Assembly: GCA_019745775.1 (NCBI GenBank)
Contig: JAIESR010000064.1
Span: 1-64,000, forward strand
DNA: 64,000 nt
Source: Xanthobacteraceae bacterium
GTDB taxonomy: Bacteria > Pseudomonadota > Alphaproteobacteria > Rhizobiales > Xanthobacteraceae
Reading direction: 5' to 3'
Position numbers and translations under genes: made by a program. Below are positions 24,264 through 34,200 of the stretch, one piece after another; within the stretch, counting starts at the first letter, position 1; the number at the start of each line of letters is the position of its first letter. Below the pieces are notes generated by a model that had not been told where the DNA came from, did no database searches, and worked only from the letters and a program-made list of their open reading frames with translations.

Positions 24264-25352
24264 TCAGGCCGCATCCACGACGCCGCCGGGGCGTCCGCTC
24301 CGATCCGGAGCGCCGTCACAGGCGTCAAGTATCGCATCGGACATCTGTGCCAGCGCGCATTGCCGGATCACGCCACCGCGCTCGAAGGCCACGCGCGGCA
24401 TGCCGTAGATCAGCGACGTCTCTTCGTTCTGGCCGAGCGTGGTTGCGCCCGCCTGACGCATTTCCAGCATCCCCTCGGCGCCATCCTTGCCCATGCCCGT
24501 CAGGATCACACCGACCGCTAATCGACCGGCGGCGCGCGCCGCGGAACGAAACAGCACGTCGACCGACGGACGATGGCCGGACACCGGCGGACCCTCGGAC
24601 AGCTTGCAAGTGTCGCGGCCGCCGCTGCGGTGGAGCTCGAGGTGGTGCGACCCCGGGGCAATATAGACGTGGCCAGGTTCGATGATCTCGTCGTGCATCG
24701 CCTCCGAAACCGTCATCGGACATTCGCGGTTGAGACGCTCTGCGAACGCTGCGGTGAAGCGCGGCGGCATGTGCTGGGTAATGAGCGTCGGCGGGCAATC
24801 GGGCGGCAGCCCCATCAACACGACCTTGAGCGCCTCAACACCGCCGGTCGACGCACCGATCACAACGATTTTTCCGCCCGGACGATACGTGCGTGGTTGA
24901 TGTGCCCGTGGTTTCGGAGGCGCTACCGGCGCACGGCGCACGCCGATGCGTGCACGCGCGGCGCCTTTCACCTTGGTCTGCAATTCGGTGGCCAGGCCGG
25001 CCATGGCATTGGCGAGACCCTGGGTCGGCTTGGCGATGAAGTCGACGGCACCGATCTCAAGCGCCTCAAGCGTGATCTCGGCGCCGGCCTGCGTAAGCGT
25101 GGAGATCATCACGACCGGCGTCGGCCGCAGGGTCATGATTTTGCGCAGGAAGGTGACGCCGTCCATGTGCGGCATCTCGACGTCGAGCGTGATGACGTCG
25201 GGATTGAGCGCCTTGATCCGCTCGCGCGCCACATGCGGATCGGGCGCCGTGCCCACCACCTCGATGTCCGGATCGGCCGACAGCAATGTCGACAGCAATT
25301 GCCGCACGACGGCTGAGTCGTCGACAATAAGTACCCGCACCGGTGTGCCCAT
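24264..25352 (-). CDS. cheB: Chemoreceptor glutamate methylesterase CheB
   Basis: This 362-residue protein has an N-terminal receiver (LIVDDSAVVR, acceptor Asp in ITLDVEMPHMDG), a linker, and the methylesterase domain with the catalytic triad motifs IGASTGGVEAL (Ser), TQHMPPRFTAAFAERL (His) and ILTGMGKDGAEGM (Asp). It removes methyl groups from the operon's chemoreceptor when phosphorylated by CheA. It lies three bases downstream of cheD. Confidence 0.95.
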   Translation of the reverse strand: MGTPVRVLIVDDSAVVRQLLSTLLSADPDIEVVGTAPDPHVARERIKALNPDVITLDVEMPHMDGVTFLRKIMTLRPTPVVMISTLTQAGAEITLEALEIGAVDFIAKPTQGLANAMAGLATELQTKVKGAARARIGVRRAPVAPPKPRAHQPRTYRPGGKIVVIGASTGGVEALKVVLMGLPPDCPPTLITQHMPPRFTAAFAERLNRECPMTVSEAMHDEIIEPGHVYIAPGSHHLELHRSGGRDTCKLSEGPPVSGHRPSVDVLFRSAARAAGRLAVGVILTGMGKDGAEGMLEMRQAGATTLGQNEETSLIYGMPRVAFERGGVIRQCALAQMSDAILDACDGAPDRSGRPGGVVDAA

Positions 25353-25355
25353 GTC

Positions 25356-26009
25356 CTACTCGTCTCCAAAGAGGTGAATTTCGCCCGCGGGCTGCCGCTG
25401 CTTGAGTCGATCGGCGTATTCCCGCTCTTCGCGAGTGATCGCGTAGGTTTCGCCGGTGCCGAGCAGCCGGCGTACGACCCGACCCGTCGCTGGGTAGTAG
25501 TGGATACGCCGAGGATGCGATCCGCCCAGGTCTTCCGCGGAGCATCGCAATCCTTCGGCTTCCAGATAGCGCAGCACGAACTGAGAGTTGTCGGTGCCGA
25601 CCGCCGTGCTGGCGTCGATGACGTTGCCGCCACCGAAGACCTTGATTTCCATCCGGTCGCGCGATGCACCCGCCTTGATGAGCTCGTTGATGAGCTTTTC
25701 CATCGCGAAGTTGCCGAACCGCGCCGACTGCAGATCGTCGCCCCACCCTCCCGCGCGACCCTTGGGCAGCATGAAGTGGTTCATTCCCCCAACCCCGACG
25801 ATGGGATCGCGGATACAAGCCGAGACACACGACCCGAGGACAGTCACCAGGATCTCATCCGGTTTCCGCGTCACGTAGAACTCGCCGGGGAAAACCTTCA
25901 CCATCCAAGCGGAATGCGTGTTGTCGAAGAAGCGGCGCCCCGGCACCGCCTGCAAAGCTTCTGCGCCGCCCGTGTTGGCAGGCTGCTCTTGCGCCAATGC
26001 GGTGCTCAT
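25356..26009 (-). CDS. cheD: Chemoreceptor glutamine deamidase CheD
   Basis: This 217-residue deamidase has the family's catalytic Cys and His in LGSCVSACIRDPIVGVGGMNHFMLP and the downstream KVFGGGNVI segment. It converts receptor glutamines to glutamates, setting methylation sites. Its ATG overlaps the cheR stop by four bases (ATGA), which indicates translational coupling, and cheB follows three bases after its stop. Confidence 0.95.
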   Translation of the reverse strand: MSTALAQEQPANTGGAEALQAVPGRRFFDNTHSAWMVKVFPGEFYVTRKPDEILVTVLGSCVSACIRDPIVGVGGMNHFMLPKGRAGGWGDDLQSARFGNFAMEKLINELIKAGASRDRMEIKVFGGGNVIDASTAVGTDNSQFVLRYLEAEGLRCSAEDLGGSHPRRIHYYPATGRVVRRLLGTGETYAITREEREYADRLKQRQPAGEIHLFGDE

Positions 26010-26902
26010 GCCGCCGTCCTTTGGTAGATCGTGCGGCCGACCAGCTGCAGCCCGGGGTGCGATCCGATCAGCGATTCCGAGTGGCCGATGAACAACCAGC
26101 CGCCCGGCTTGAGCTGCTGAGTGAAACGCTCGACCAGCGTCGATTTGGTCGGGGCGTCGAAATAGATCATCACGTTGCGGCAGAAGATCGCGTCAAATTT
26201 TCCGTGGAAGGGCCACGGCCCCATCAAGTTGAGGCGCCTGAACGTGATCAGCGCCTTGACGTCCTTCTCCATCACCACTTTATCGACCGCGCCATTGTTC
26301 TCTTCGGTCTTGAAAAAGGAGTGATAGGGCTTCGGGATTTCATCGACTGCGCTGCCCGAGAATTCTCCGCGCGCCGCTTTGCTCAAGACATCGGTGTCGA
26401 TATCCGTTGCAAGAATGCGGACGTCGCAGCCAGTGAAGTCGCGGATCTCGCGCTTCATGACCACTGCTATCGTGTAAGGCTCTTCGCCGCTCGAACAGCC
26501 GGCCGACCAGATGCGCAGGCGGCCGCCGACGTTCCTGCCGCCCGACTGCGCGAACGGAAGCACGACGTGCGAGCGGAAATGGTGGAAGTGATGCTCCTCA
26601 CGAAAGAACTTCGTGTGGTTCGTCGAGATGGAGTTGATAAAGCTTTCAACTTCCCGTCCATCGCTGGCGAGGAATTCGCGGTACTCGCTGAACGAATTCA
26701 TCCGGAGTGCGCGAAGACGGCGCGAGACCCGGCTGTAGACCAGGTTGCGCTTGTTGTCCGCAAGCGCGATGCCCGCGTACTCGTAAGCCAGCCGCGTCAG
26801 ATGGCGAAAATCCTCTTCCGAAAAGGAGAATTCGTGCACCGAGCCCCCCGCGGGCTCCTGGGAAACCATTGCCGCGGCTGCTCCGCGATTGACCGACGAC
26901 AT
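26006..26902 (-). CDS. cheR: Chemoreceptor methyltransferase CheR
   Basis: The ATG at 26902 is eight bases after GGAGGA and is preferred to the TTG at 26908. The ~298-residue enzyme has the N-terminal helical domain (FRHLTRLAYEYAGI), the SAM-binding motif WSAGCSSGEEPYTIAVV, and the CheR beta-subdomain and C-terminal region (FCRNVMIYFD, WLFIGHSESL). It methylates receptor glutamates. The upstream chemoreceptor ends in EWKEF, the type of C-terminal pentapeptide that tethers CheR. The ribosome binding site lies within a relic chemoreceptor tail (see 26896-26960). Confidence 0.94.
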   Translation of the reverse strand: MSSVNRGAAAAMVSQEPAGGSVHEFSFSEEDFRHLTRLAYEYAGIALADNKRNLVYSRVSRRLRALRMNSFSEYREFLASDGREVESFINSISTNHTKFFREEHHFHHFRSHVVLPFAQSGGRNVGGRLRIWSAGCSSGEEPYTIAVVMKREIRDFTGCDVRILATDIDTDVLSKAARGEFSGSAVDEIPKPYHSFFKTEENNGAVDKVVMEKDVKALITFRRLNLMGPWPFHGKFDAIFCRNVMIYFDAPTKSTLVERFTQQLKPGGWLFIGHSESLIGSHPGLQLVGRTIYQRTAA

Positions 26903-26960
26903 TCTCAACTTCCTCCCACTCCGGATCGGTAAAGCTCTTGTCTATCGCTGTGCCGGCGAG
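26896..26960 (-). pseudogene. Relic of a second chemoreceptor C-terminus
   Basis: Between the chemoreceptor stop and cheR, one minus-strand frame reads LAGTAIDKSFTDPEWEEV, close to the true chemoreceptor end (LATAIHDDPEWKEF). The shared core CGATCCGGAGTGG is identical in both. A small change at the end destroys the final Phe-stop, and the E-W-E-E codons (TGGGAGGAAG) now supply the cheR ribosome binding site. It looks like the remnant of a duplicated receptor tail. Confidence 0.5.
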
Positions 26961-26984
26961 CGGGTGCCCGCCAAGCCTCCATCG

Positions 26985-29381
26985 CTAGAACTCCTTCCAC
27001 TCCGGATCGTCGTGTATCGCCGTGGCGAGCGCGGTCTGCATACGGCCGACCGGCCCGCCTCCTGCATTGGCTGCGGCTGCCGACCGCCGCGGTGTCGCCA
27101 CCGGCGCGCGCTTCGGAGCGGGCGCGGGTGTAGCCGCCGGCGCACGCGACCGACCGGCAGCAGCCATCGGCTGCGCCTTCGGCTCCACATGCGCCCCCAC
27201 AACCGCCTTCGCGGCACCAGCGCCGGCGATGCGGAAGAACGCGACGCGCTCGTCCATCGCTCGTGCTTGATGCTCCAGCGTCTTCGCGGTCGCGGCATTC
27301 TCTTCCACCAGCGCGGAATTCTGCTGGGTTACCTCGTCCATTTGCGTCAGCGCCTTGCCGACCTGTTCAAGCCCGGTCGCCTGTTCAGCCGATGCCGCCG
27401 CGATGTTGGAGACGATATCCGCGACCTTCTTGATCGAGGCCAGGATCTCGTTCAGCGACGTGCCAGCGCGGTTCACCAGCTCGACACCTTCCTGCACCTG
27501 GTCGGACGAGTTGGTAATCAGGTCCTTGATGTCCTTGGCGGCCTGCGAGGAGCGTTGCGCGAGGCTGCGCACCTCCGATGCCACCACCGCGAAGCCACGG
27601 CCCGCCTCGCCGGCACGCGCCGCTTCCACCGCCGCGTTCAACGCCAGTAGGTTCGTCTGCCGGGCGATCTCGTCGATCACACCGATGATGTCGGAGATCT
27701 TGCGGGACGACTGCTCGATCCGTGACATCGCCTTCACTGCTTCGGCGACAACCTCGCCGCCGCGATCGGCGACCTCGCGGGTGCCGGTCGCAAACTGGCT
27801 GGCCTTCTGGGCGTTCTCCGCATTCTGCTTCACCGTCGCGGAGATTTCCTCCATCGCGGCAGAGGTCTGTTCCAGGCTTGCCGCCTGCTCTTCCGTGCGC
27901 TGGGATAGGTCCGTCGTGCTGGTCGATATCTCAGCAGCGGCGTTCGATACCTCGCGCACCGACGCCGCGATTGCACCGACCGTCTCCTGCAACTGGGCGA
28001 TCGCCGCGTTGAAGTCGTTCCGCACCTTCTCGTATTCGTCGGCAAATTCGTTGGTGATGCGATGGGTGAGCACGCCAGTGGCAAGCTGCTCGAGCCCACC
28101 GCCGAGCGCGTCCACGACCAGCTTCACCTGTGCCGCGGTGGCGGCGGTCCTCGCCGCTTCGCTGCGCTGGCGTTCCATTTCTGCCGCTTTCTGACGATCC
28201 GCCGTCTCGGTTTCCAGACGGTGCTTCTCGGCCGCGGCTACCCGGAACGTAAGGACGGCCTTGCCGATATGTCCGATCTCGTCGCCACGATCCGCGACGG
28301 GGACCTCGATGTCATGATGGCCCTTCGCGAGCATCTGCATCGTCGCGACGAGCTTTCCGATAGGCCGCGTGATGGACAGCGCAATGGCCGCAGTCACGAC
28401 ACCGGTGATGCCTAGAAGCCCGAGGAACAGCGCCAACAAACTCCAAAACTTCCAACTCGCCTCGTCGGCGATGGCCTGCACCGTAGCGGTGAAATCGCTT
28501 ACGAGACGATCTTCGGCGCGCTTGAGACTATCAATATACTTCGTGGCCGCATCGAACCATTGTTGGCCCGACACGCTGCTCATGTTGTTGTTGAATGGGG
28601 AATTGGCGGCCAGCTGCCGCATTTGCGTCATGGTGTCTTCCACCGCCCCGCTGAGCGCATCGTTCACATAGTCAATTTGGGCCGGTGTCGCATTCCGTCT
28701 GAAGAACGTGGAGTACGCTTCATCAAGGACCTGCCTGCGCATGAACTCCTGGTACACCTGCGGAGGAAACTGTCCGGACGAGAAGCCGACCGCTCCCAGC
28801 GCGCGTCCTTGGCCGGCAAATTCTTTGCGCCGCACGAGCGAGGACAACGCCGTGGCCTGACGCATGATCCTTGCATCCTCGGTCATCTCGCTCATTGCAT
28901 CGATGACGGTGATAAGGCTTGCGATTGCGGCAGTATAGAAGGCGGTGACCTTAGAGGCGTCGATGGAGAAAGCATCGACGCCGGCTCGAACGCTGTCGAG
29001 TTCCGCAAGCTTGGATTTGGCATCGTCGAGATTGCGCGCGAATTGGGTCCCGGCCTTGGAATTCAGATACTCCGATGAGCGCTTATTCCATGCCTGAAGC
29101 GTCTTGTCGGTCAGTGGACGCTGATCGCGCACCACGGCAGCGAATGCTTTTCCTTTGGAGTTTATGAACCCGGCTGAAGAGCCGCGTTCCGTCTGCAGGT
29201 CGTGGACGAGGGCCGAGATCAGCGGCGCGGCTTGGGTGACCGCCGCCACGGCGTCCACGCTCGAAACGATGGACCGCTTCTCGAGCAAGTCTTTCCCGGC
29301 AAAGAAAACGAAGGCGACTAGCGGGAGGAGCCCTACGATGGCGATGCGGACGGGGATTCGGATATTCGACAGCTTCAGCAT
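26985..29381 (-). CDS. Methyl-accepting chemotaxis protein with NIT sensor domain
   Basis: This 798-residue inner-membrane receptor has TM1 at about residues 11-28 and a periplasmic NIT (nitrate/nitrite-sensing-type) domain at about 50-300, recognisable by ALVHDLQTERGSSAGF. TM2 is at about 312-337, followed by HAMP and a cytoplasmic signalling hairpin with the tip EIARQTNLLALNAAVEAARAGE. After an Ala/Pro-rich tether (about 735-785) it ends DPEWKEF, a CheR/CheB-docking pentapeptide of the x-W-x-x-F type. The NIT domain suggests nitrate or nitrite sensing, which would fit the nitrogen genes elsewhere in the window, but ligand specificity is unproven. Confidence 0.93.
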   Translation of the reverse strand: MLKLSNIRIPVRIAIVGLLPLVAFVFFAGKDLLEKRSIVSSVDAVAAVTQAAPLISALVHDLQTERGSSAGFINSKGKAFAAVVRDQRPLTDKTLQAWNKRSSEYLNSKAGTQFARNLDDAKSKLAELDSVRAGVDAFSIDASKVTAFYTAAIASLITVIDAMSEMTEDARIMRQATALSSLVRRKEFAGQGRALGAVGFSSGQFPPQVYQEFMRRQVLDEAYSTFFRRNATPAQIDYVNDALSGAVEDTMTQMRQLAANSPFNNNMSSVSGQQWFDAATKYIDSLKRAEDRLVSDFTATVQAIADEASWKFWSLLALFLGLLGITGVVTAAIALSITRPIGKLVATMQMLAKGHHDIEVPVADRGDEIGHIGKAVLTFRVAAAEKHRLETETADRQKAAEMERQRSEAARTAATAAQVKLVVDALGGGLEQLATGVLTHRITNEFADEYEKVRNDFNAAIAQLQETVGAIAASVREVSNAAAEISTSTTDLSQRTEEQAASLEQTSAAMEEISATVKQNAENAQKASQFATGTREVADRGGEVVAEAVKAMSRIEQSSRKISDIIGVIDEIARQTNLLALNAAVEAARAGEAGRGFAVVASEVRSLAQRSSQAAKDIKDLITNSSDQVQEGVELVNRAGTSLNEILASIKKVADIVSNIAAASAEQATGLEQVGKALTQMDEVTQQNSALVEENAATAKTLEHQARAMDERVAFFRIAGAGAAKAVVGAHVEPKAQPMAAAGRSRAPAATPAPAPKRAPVATPRRSAAAANAGGGPVGRMQTALATAIHDDPEWKEF

Positions 29382-29476
29382 AGACAGGCCTCCTGGCCCT
29401 TTCTTGGTCTTCTATCAACGCAAGCCCCGACTTTGCGCGCGAGGCTCAATTCCGCGAGATTCCGAATGAGGCCCTG

Positions 29477-30043
29477 TTACATCCTCTGAGCAGACTTCCG
29501 GTCGGCGCCTGCGGCGTCGTCGCTTTCGGAGAGCGTGACCGCCAGCAGGTTGTTCAGGTCGATCAGCGCGATCATCGCGCCGTCAACCGTGACCAGCCCC
29601 GACAGGAAATCGACGCGCGATGCCTGGGCGATACGTGGCACTGGCTGAACTTGCATCGGCTCGAACGAAACGATGTCGAGCACGCGATCGGCCAAGAGAC
29701 CGACCGGCCGCGAGCCGATCTGCACGATGATCACGATGTGGAGCGGCGTCGCCTCGGTCACGCCCTGGCCGAAGCGACACCGCAGATCGATGATCGGCAC
29801 GATCACGCCGCGGAGGTTGAGGACGCCGCGCACATATTCGGGCTGCTTGGGCAGATGGGTGATTTCCGACCAACCCTTGATCTCGCGCACCGCCATGATA
29901 TCGACGCCATACTGATCTTCGCCGATCGCGAAGCTGATGAACTGCGTAGGCGTCGTCGCGCTGCGTGCGGTATCGGCGGCTCCCCAATTGGCTGGAGTCG
30001 ACGGGCTGGCAACCGGGGTTGGCGTGGCAACTGATGGGTTCAT
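29477..30043 (-). CDS. cheW: Chemotaxis coupling protein CheW
   Basis: This 188-residue protein is the first gene of the operon. After a low-complexity Pro/Thr N-terminus (~30 residues) it has the CheW fold: QFISFAIGEDQYGVDIMAVREI, PEYVRGVLNLRGVIVPIIDLR, and VGLLADRVLDIVSF. It couples the receptor to CheA. A gap of 95 bases separates it from the receptor gene. The promoter should lie in 30044-30422. Confidence 0.94.
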   Translation of the reverse strand: MNPSVATPTPVASPSTPANWGAADTARSATTPTQFISFAIGEDQYGVDIMAVREIKGWSEITHLPKQPEYVRGVLNLRGVIVPIIDLRCRFGQGVTEATPLHIVIIVQIGSRPVGLLADRVLDIVSFEPMQVQPVPRIAQASRVDFLSGLVTVDGAMIALIDLNNLLAVTLSESDDAAGADRKSAQRM

Positions 30044-30422
30044 GAGCTCACAACTCGCTGCTGCGGCGCCGCCTTGCGTGGGCCGATTTCGTTCCTGCCT
30101 TAGCCGGTGCAGGAATTTTCAAAAGGCCGCGCAGGCGACGGACGCGTTCCGTGCAGTATTGATGGTATGGTGTTAAGTTGATGTTATTGGTAAAGGCTTT
30201 AGCGGGACGTAGATTTGGAATGTTGTTGTGGATCGACAAACTGGATTATCATTTCCGCCCGTCAGTCGCGCAAAATGCCGGCACAACCGCCGATCCGTCT
30301 TCGCCCATGCAATTTGCGCGGCGTTTTCACGTCGTTAAGCCAATTTTGCTGATTTGCCCGTAGTGTCCTGGTGGAATTTGTCCTCAGCGCTGGATCACCG
30401 GCTCGGTCACGGCAATCCGATC
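30044..30422. other. Divergent promoter region of the che operon and a DUF2336 gene
   Basis: This 379-base gap is richer in A+T than the coding DNA around it, particularly 30160-30260. It must hold the promoter of the che operon (-) and that of the DUF2336 gene (+). I could not assign a specific sigma-factor motif. Confidence 0.45.
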
Positions 30423-31025
30423 ATGACGTCCGAATCACGCCTATTGATTGCGGAGCTCGACTCGACGCTGCAACGCGCGTCGAACTCACACCATCTGTCC
30501 ATGCTGCGGGGCGTGACCGAGCTGTTCGTGAACGGTGCAGACGCATTCGCCGACGAACATATCGCCGTGTTCGATGACGTCATTGGCCGGCTTATCGACA
30601 AGGCCGACCGGCAAGCGCTGGCCGAGTTGACGAGTAGGCTGGTGTCGGTGGGCAACGCTCCGGCGAACGTCATCGATCGCCTGGCGCGTCACGACGACAT
30701 CGCGGTTTCGGGCCCGATCCTTCAGAAATGCAACGTCAAGGACCTGACGCTTGTCGAAGTCGCGGGATCCAAGGGCGAGAAGCATCTTGCTGCGATCGCC
30801 GGCCGTCCGGAGATCAGCGAGGCCGTGACGGATGTCCTGGTCGGCCGCTGTACCATCGAGACCGCGCGCAGGATAACCGACAACAAAGGCGCAAGCCTCT
30901 CCGAAGTCGGCTTCGTCAAATTGATCAATCGCGCCAAGGGCGACAAAGCCCTTGCGGCGGCAATCGAAAGCCGGGAAGACCTGCCACCCGAGCTGCAACC
31001 GTTCCTCAAGCTGACGCTCGAGTGA
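30423..31025 (+). CDS. Short DUF2336-family protein
   Basis: The 200-residue product aligns by eye with the N-terminal half of the DUF2336 protein at 19175-20260: LLIAELDSTLQ..., LRGVTELFVNGADAFADEHIAVFDDVI (compare RVTDLFVFGSSHFSGDHIAVFDGVF), ISEAVTDVLVGR, and GASLSEVGFVKLINRA. It lacks that protein's C-terminal ~150 residues, and its stop is clean (LKLTLE), so it may be a natural short form. It is divergent from cheW and overlaps the convergent small gene by 20 bases. Confidence 0.8.
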   Translation: MTSESRLLIAELDSTLQRASNSHHLSMLRGVTELFVNGADAFADEHIAVFDDVIGRLIDKADRQALAELTSRLVSVGNAPANVIDRLARHDDIAVSGPILQKCNVKDLTLVEVAGSKGEKHLAAIAGRPEISEAVTDVLVGRCTIETARRITDNKGASLSEVGFVKLINRAKGDKALAAAIESREDLPPELQPFLKLTLE

Positions 31026-31218
31026 CCGGCTTCGCCGCGCGCAACGCGCGGGCAACTTGATCCAGCATCACATCGAGCTCGTCCGGATCGACAGCATCGG
31101 CCTGCATAATGGCCTCGACAATCGGGTCGGACAGGATCTCGTCGAGCGGCGGCTCGCAGTAGCAGCCTCGTTCTTCCCGAATCGGGATGCGGACCGTGCT
31201 GGGCTTGAAGGGTTTCAC
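31006..31218 (-). CDS. Small conserved-looking protein coupled to the RND gene
   Basis: The GTG start at 31218 overlaps the RND stop (GTGA), so translation is likely coupled. The 70-residue soluble product contains PPLDEILSDPIVEAIMQADAVDPDELDVML, a pattern I associate with small proteins of unknown function in related alphaproteobacteria. There is no membrane segment. Its place at the end of an efflux operon may be incidental. Confidence 0.6.
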   Translation of the reverse strand: MKPFKPSTVRIPIREERGCYCEPPLDEILSDPIVEAIMQADAVDPDELDVMLDQVARALRAAKPVTRASA

Positions 31219-34200
31219 TCGGCGGCAATTCTGATGGGGGTGAGTTTGCTATTGAAAGCGTCATCGCGATCGTCATCTGCCAGCGCGTTTGGCGCAGGCT
31301 CGTCTTCACGCACCCGGAACCACAAGGCATAGAGAGCCGGGACCACCAGCAGCGTCAGGATCGTCGCGACGAACAGGCCACCCATGATGGTGGTCGCCAT
31401 CGGTCCCCAGAACAGACTTCGCCCGAGCGGGATCATGCCGAGAATGGCGGCGAGTGCGGTCAGCACCACCGGCCGCGCGCGCCGCACGGTCGCGTCGATG
31501 ACGGCGCGATGGCGGCCCTGGCCGGCAGCGATGTCGTGGTCGATCTGGTCGACCAGAATGACGGTGTTGCGCATGATCATGCCGGCGAGTGCGATCATGC
31601 CGAGCAGCGCCACGAAACCGAACGGCTTGCCGGAGATGAGCAGCGCAGCCGTCGCACCAATGATGCCGAGCGGCGCGGTTACGACCACCAGTGCCAGGCG
31701 CGAGAAGCTCTGCAGCTGGATCATCAGGATCGCGAGCATCGCCATGCCCATGAACGGGAAGACGACGGCCAGCGAGGCATTGGCCTTCTCGCTCTCCTCG
31801 ATCGCGCCGCCAGTCTCGATCCGATAGCCGTGGGGCAGCGCATCCCGGATCGGCTTGAGCTTGCGCGCCACTTCGTTGCTGACGTCGGGCGCTTGCACAC
31901 CATCGATGATGTCGCCGCGCACGGTGAGCACGAGATCGCGGTTGCGCCGCCACAGGATCGGTTCCTCGTACACGTAGTTGAGGCGCGCGATCTGCGAGAG
32001 CGGCACCGCCACGCCGTTGCGCGTGGAGATCGTGAGATCCGGCAGCCGGGCGAGATCGAGCCGTTCCGTCGGGACGGCGCGCGCCACGACATCGACGGTT
32101 TCGATGCCCTCACGATATTGCGTTACGGTGAAACCGGTGAGCAGCGTCTGCAGCGTCTGTGCCACGTCCTGCGGGGTCAGCCCAAGCGCGCGGGCACGGT
32201 CCTGATCGACCTCGAGACGGATCGCGCGCGACTGCTCGCCCCAGTCAAGGTGGGGATCGATGAGCTTGCGGTTCTCCGCCATCACCCTGCGCACCTGCTC
32301 GGCGTGTTCACGCACCTTCAGCGGATCGGGGCCGATCACGCGGAACTGCACCGCATATCCGACCGGCGGACCGAAGACGAAGCGGTCGACGCGGGTACGC
32401 GCCTCCGGAATGGCGCCGTCGGCCAGCGCCCTCTCCAGGCGAGCCTTGACCCGTTCCCGCGCCTGCAGATCCTTCGTCACGACGACGATCTGCGCAAAGT
32501 TCGCATTCGGCAGCACGGGATTGAGCCCGAGCCAAAAGCGCGGCGCGCCCTGCCCGACATAGGTGGTGTAGGTGAGGATGTCGGCGTCGCCGGCGAGCAG
32601 GCGCTCTGCCTTCTTTGCCGCGGCATCGGTGGCGCCGATCGCGCTGCCTTCCGGCAGACGCATCTCGACGAACAGCTCGGTGCGCGTCGAAGTCGGGAAG
32701 AATTGCTGTTGCACGAGGCCGAAGGAGGCGATCGCGACGGCGAACATGACCACGGTCGCGGCGACGACGCTCTTGCGCCAACGCAGGCAAAATTCGATCA
32801 CGCGCCGCAGCGTGCGATAGGTGCGCGTGTCGTAGATCGCGTCGGGATTGTGAAGCGCGCGACGGGCGATCGTGCGTTTCGCGAAGTCCGGTAGGAGCTT
32901 CATGCCGAGATAAGGCGTGAACAGCACGGCTACGAACCAGGACGCGATCAGCGCCAGCGCGACGACCCAGAAGATGCCACCGGCATATTCGCCGGTACTC
33001 GAATTCGCGAAGCCGACCGGCAGGAAGCCCGCCGCCGTCACCAGCGTGCCGGTCAGCATCGGGAACGCAGTCGAGGTCCAGGCGAAGGTCGCCGCTCTGG
33101 CACGATCGAACCCCTGCTCCATCTTCACGACCATCATCTCGATCGCGATGATGGCGTCGTCGACCAGAAGCCCGAGCGCGATGATGAGCGCACCGAGCGT
33201 GATGCGGTGCAGATCCATGCCGGTCGCGTACATGACGATGAACACGATCGCGAGCACCAGCGGCACCGACAGCGCAACCACGATGCCGGTACGCAGCCCG
33301 AGCGTGAGGAAGCTCACGAGCAAGACAATCGCCAGCGCTTCCATGAATACGGTGAGGAATTCCGACACCGAGCCCTGCACGATCTGAGGCTGATCCGCGA
33401 CCTGGGTGATGTCGATGCCAACGGGGAGCTCGGCGGTGATTGCGCGCACCGCCTGCTTGAGGTTCTCACCCAGCGTGAGGATGTTGGCACCATCCTGCAT
33501 CGAAACGCCGATGCCGAGCGCGGGCCGGCCGCCTTGGCGCACGATGAAGCTCGGCGGGTCTTCGTAGCCGCGGCGCACGGTTGCGATATCGCCCAGACGG
33601 AAAATGCGCCCGTCGGCCTGTACCGGCACGGCGGCGATCGCATCCGCACCGGCGAACGCGCCGGTGACGCGCAGATGGATGCGGTCGGCGGAGGTGTCGA
33701 CCGACCCGCCGGACACGACTGAATTCTGCCGCGCGACGCTGTCGAAGATCTGCTGCGGCGTGATGCCGAGAGTGGCGAGCTTGGCGTGGCTGAACTCGAT
33801 GAAGATGCGTTGCGGCCGCACGCCGATGAGGTCGACCTTGTTGACGTCTGCGACGCGCAGCAGCCGCTGGCGAATGTCTTCGGCCAGGGTCTTCAGCTCC
33901 GCAAAGCTCTTGCCATCGGCGGAAATCATGTAGAGCGCCGAATAGACGTCGCCGAACTCGTCGTTGAAGCTCGGGCCGATGATATTCGCGGGCAAGTCGC
34001 CGCGGATGTCGCCGACCTTCTTGCGTACCTGATACCAGAGCTCCTTCACCCGCCGCGGTGGCGTCGTGTCGGAAAGCGTGACCTGGATGAAGGCGTCGCC
34101 GGCTTGCGCATAGCTGCTGACGTGGCTGAGGAACGGCAGCTCCTGCAGCTTCTTTTCGATCTTATCGACAACCTGCGTTTGCAGCTCGTTGGAGGTCGCG

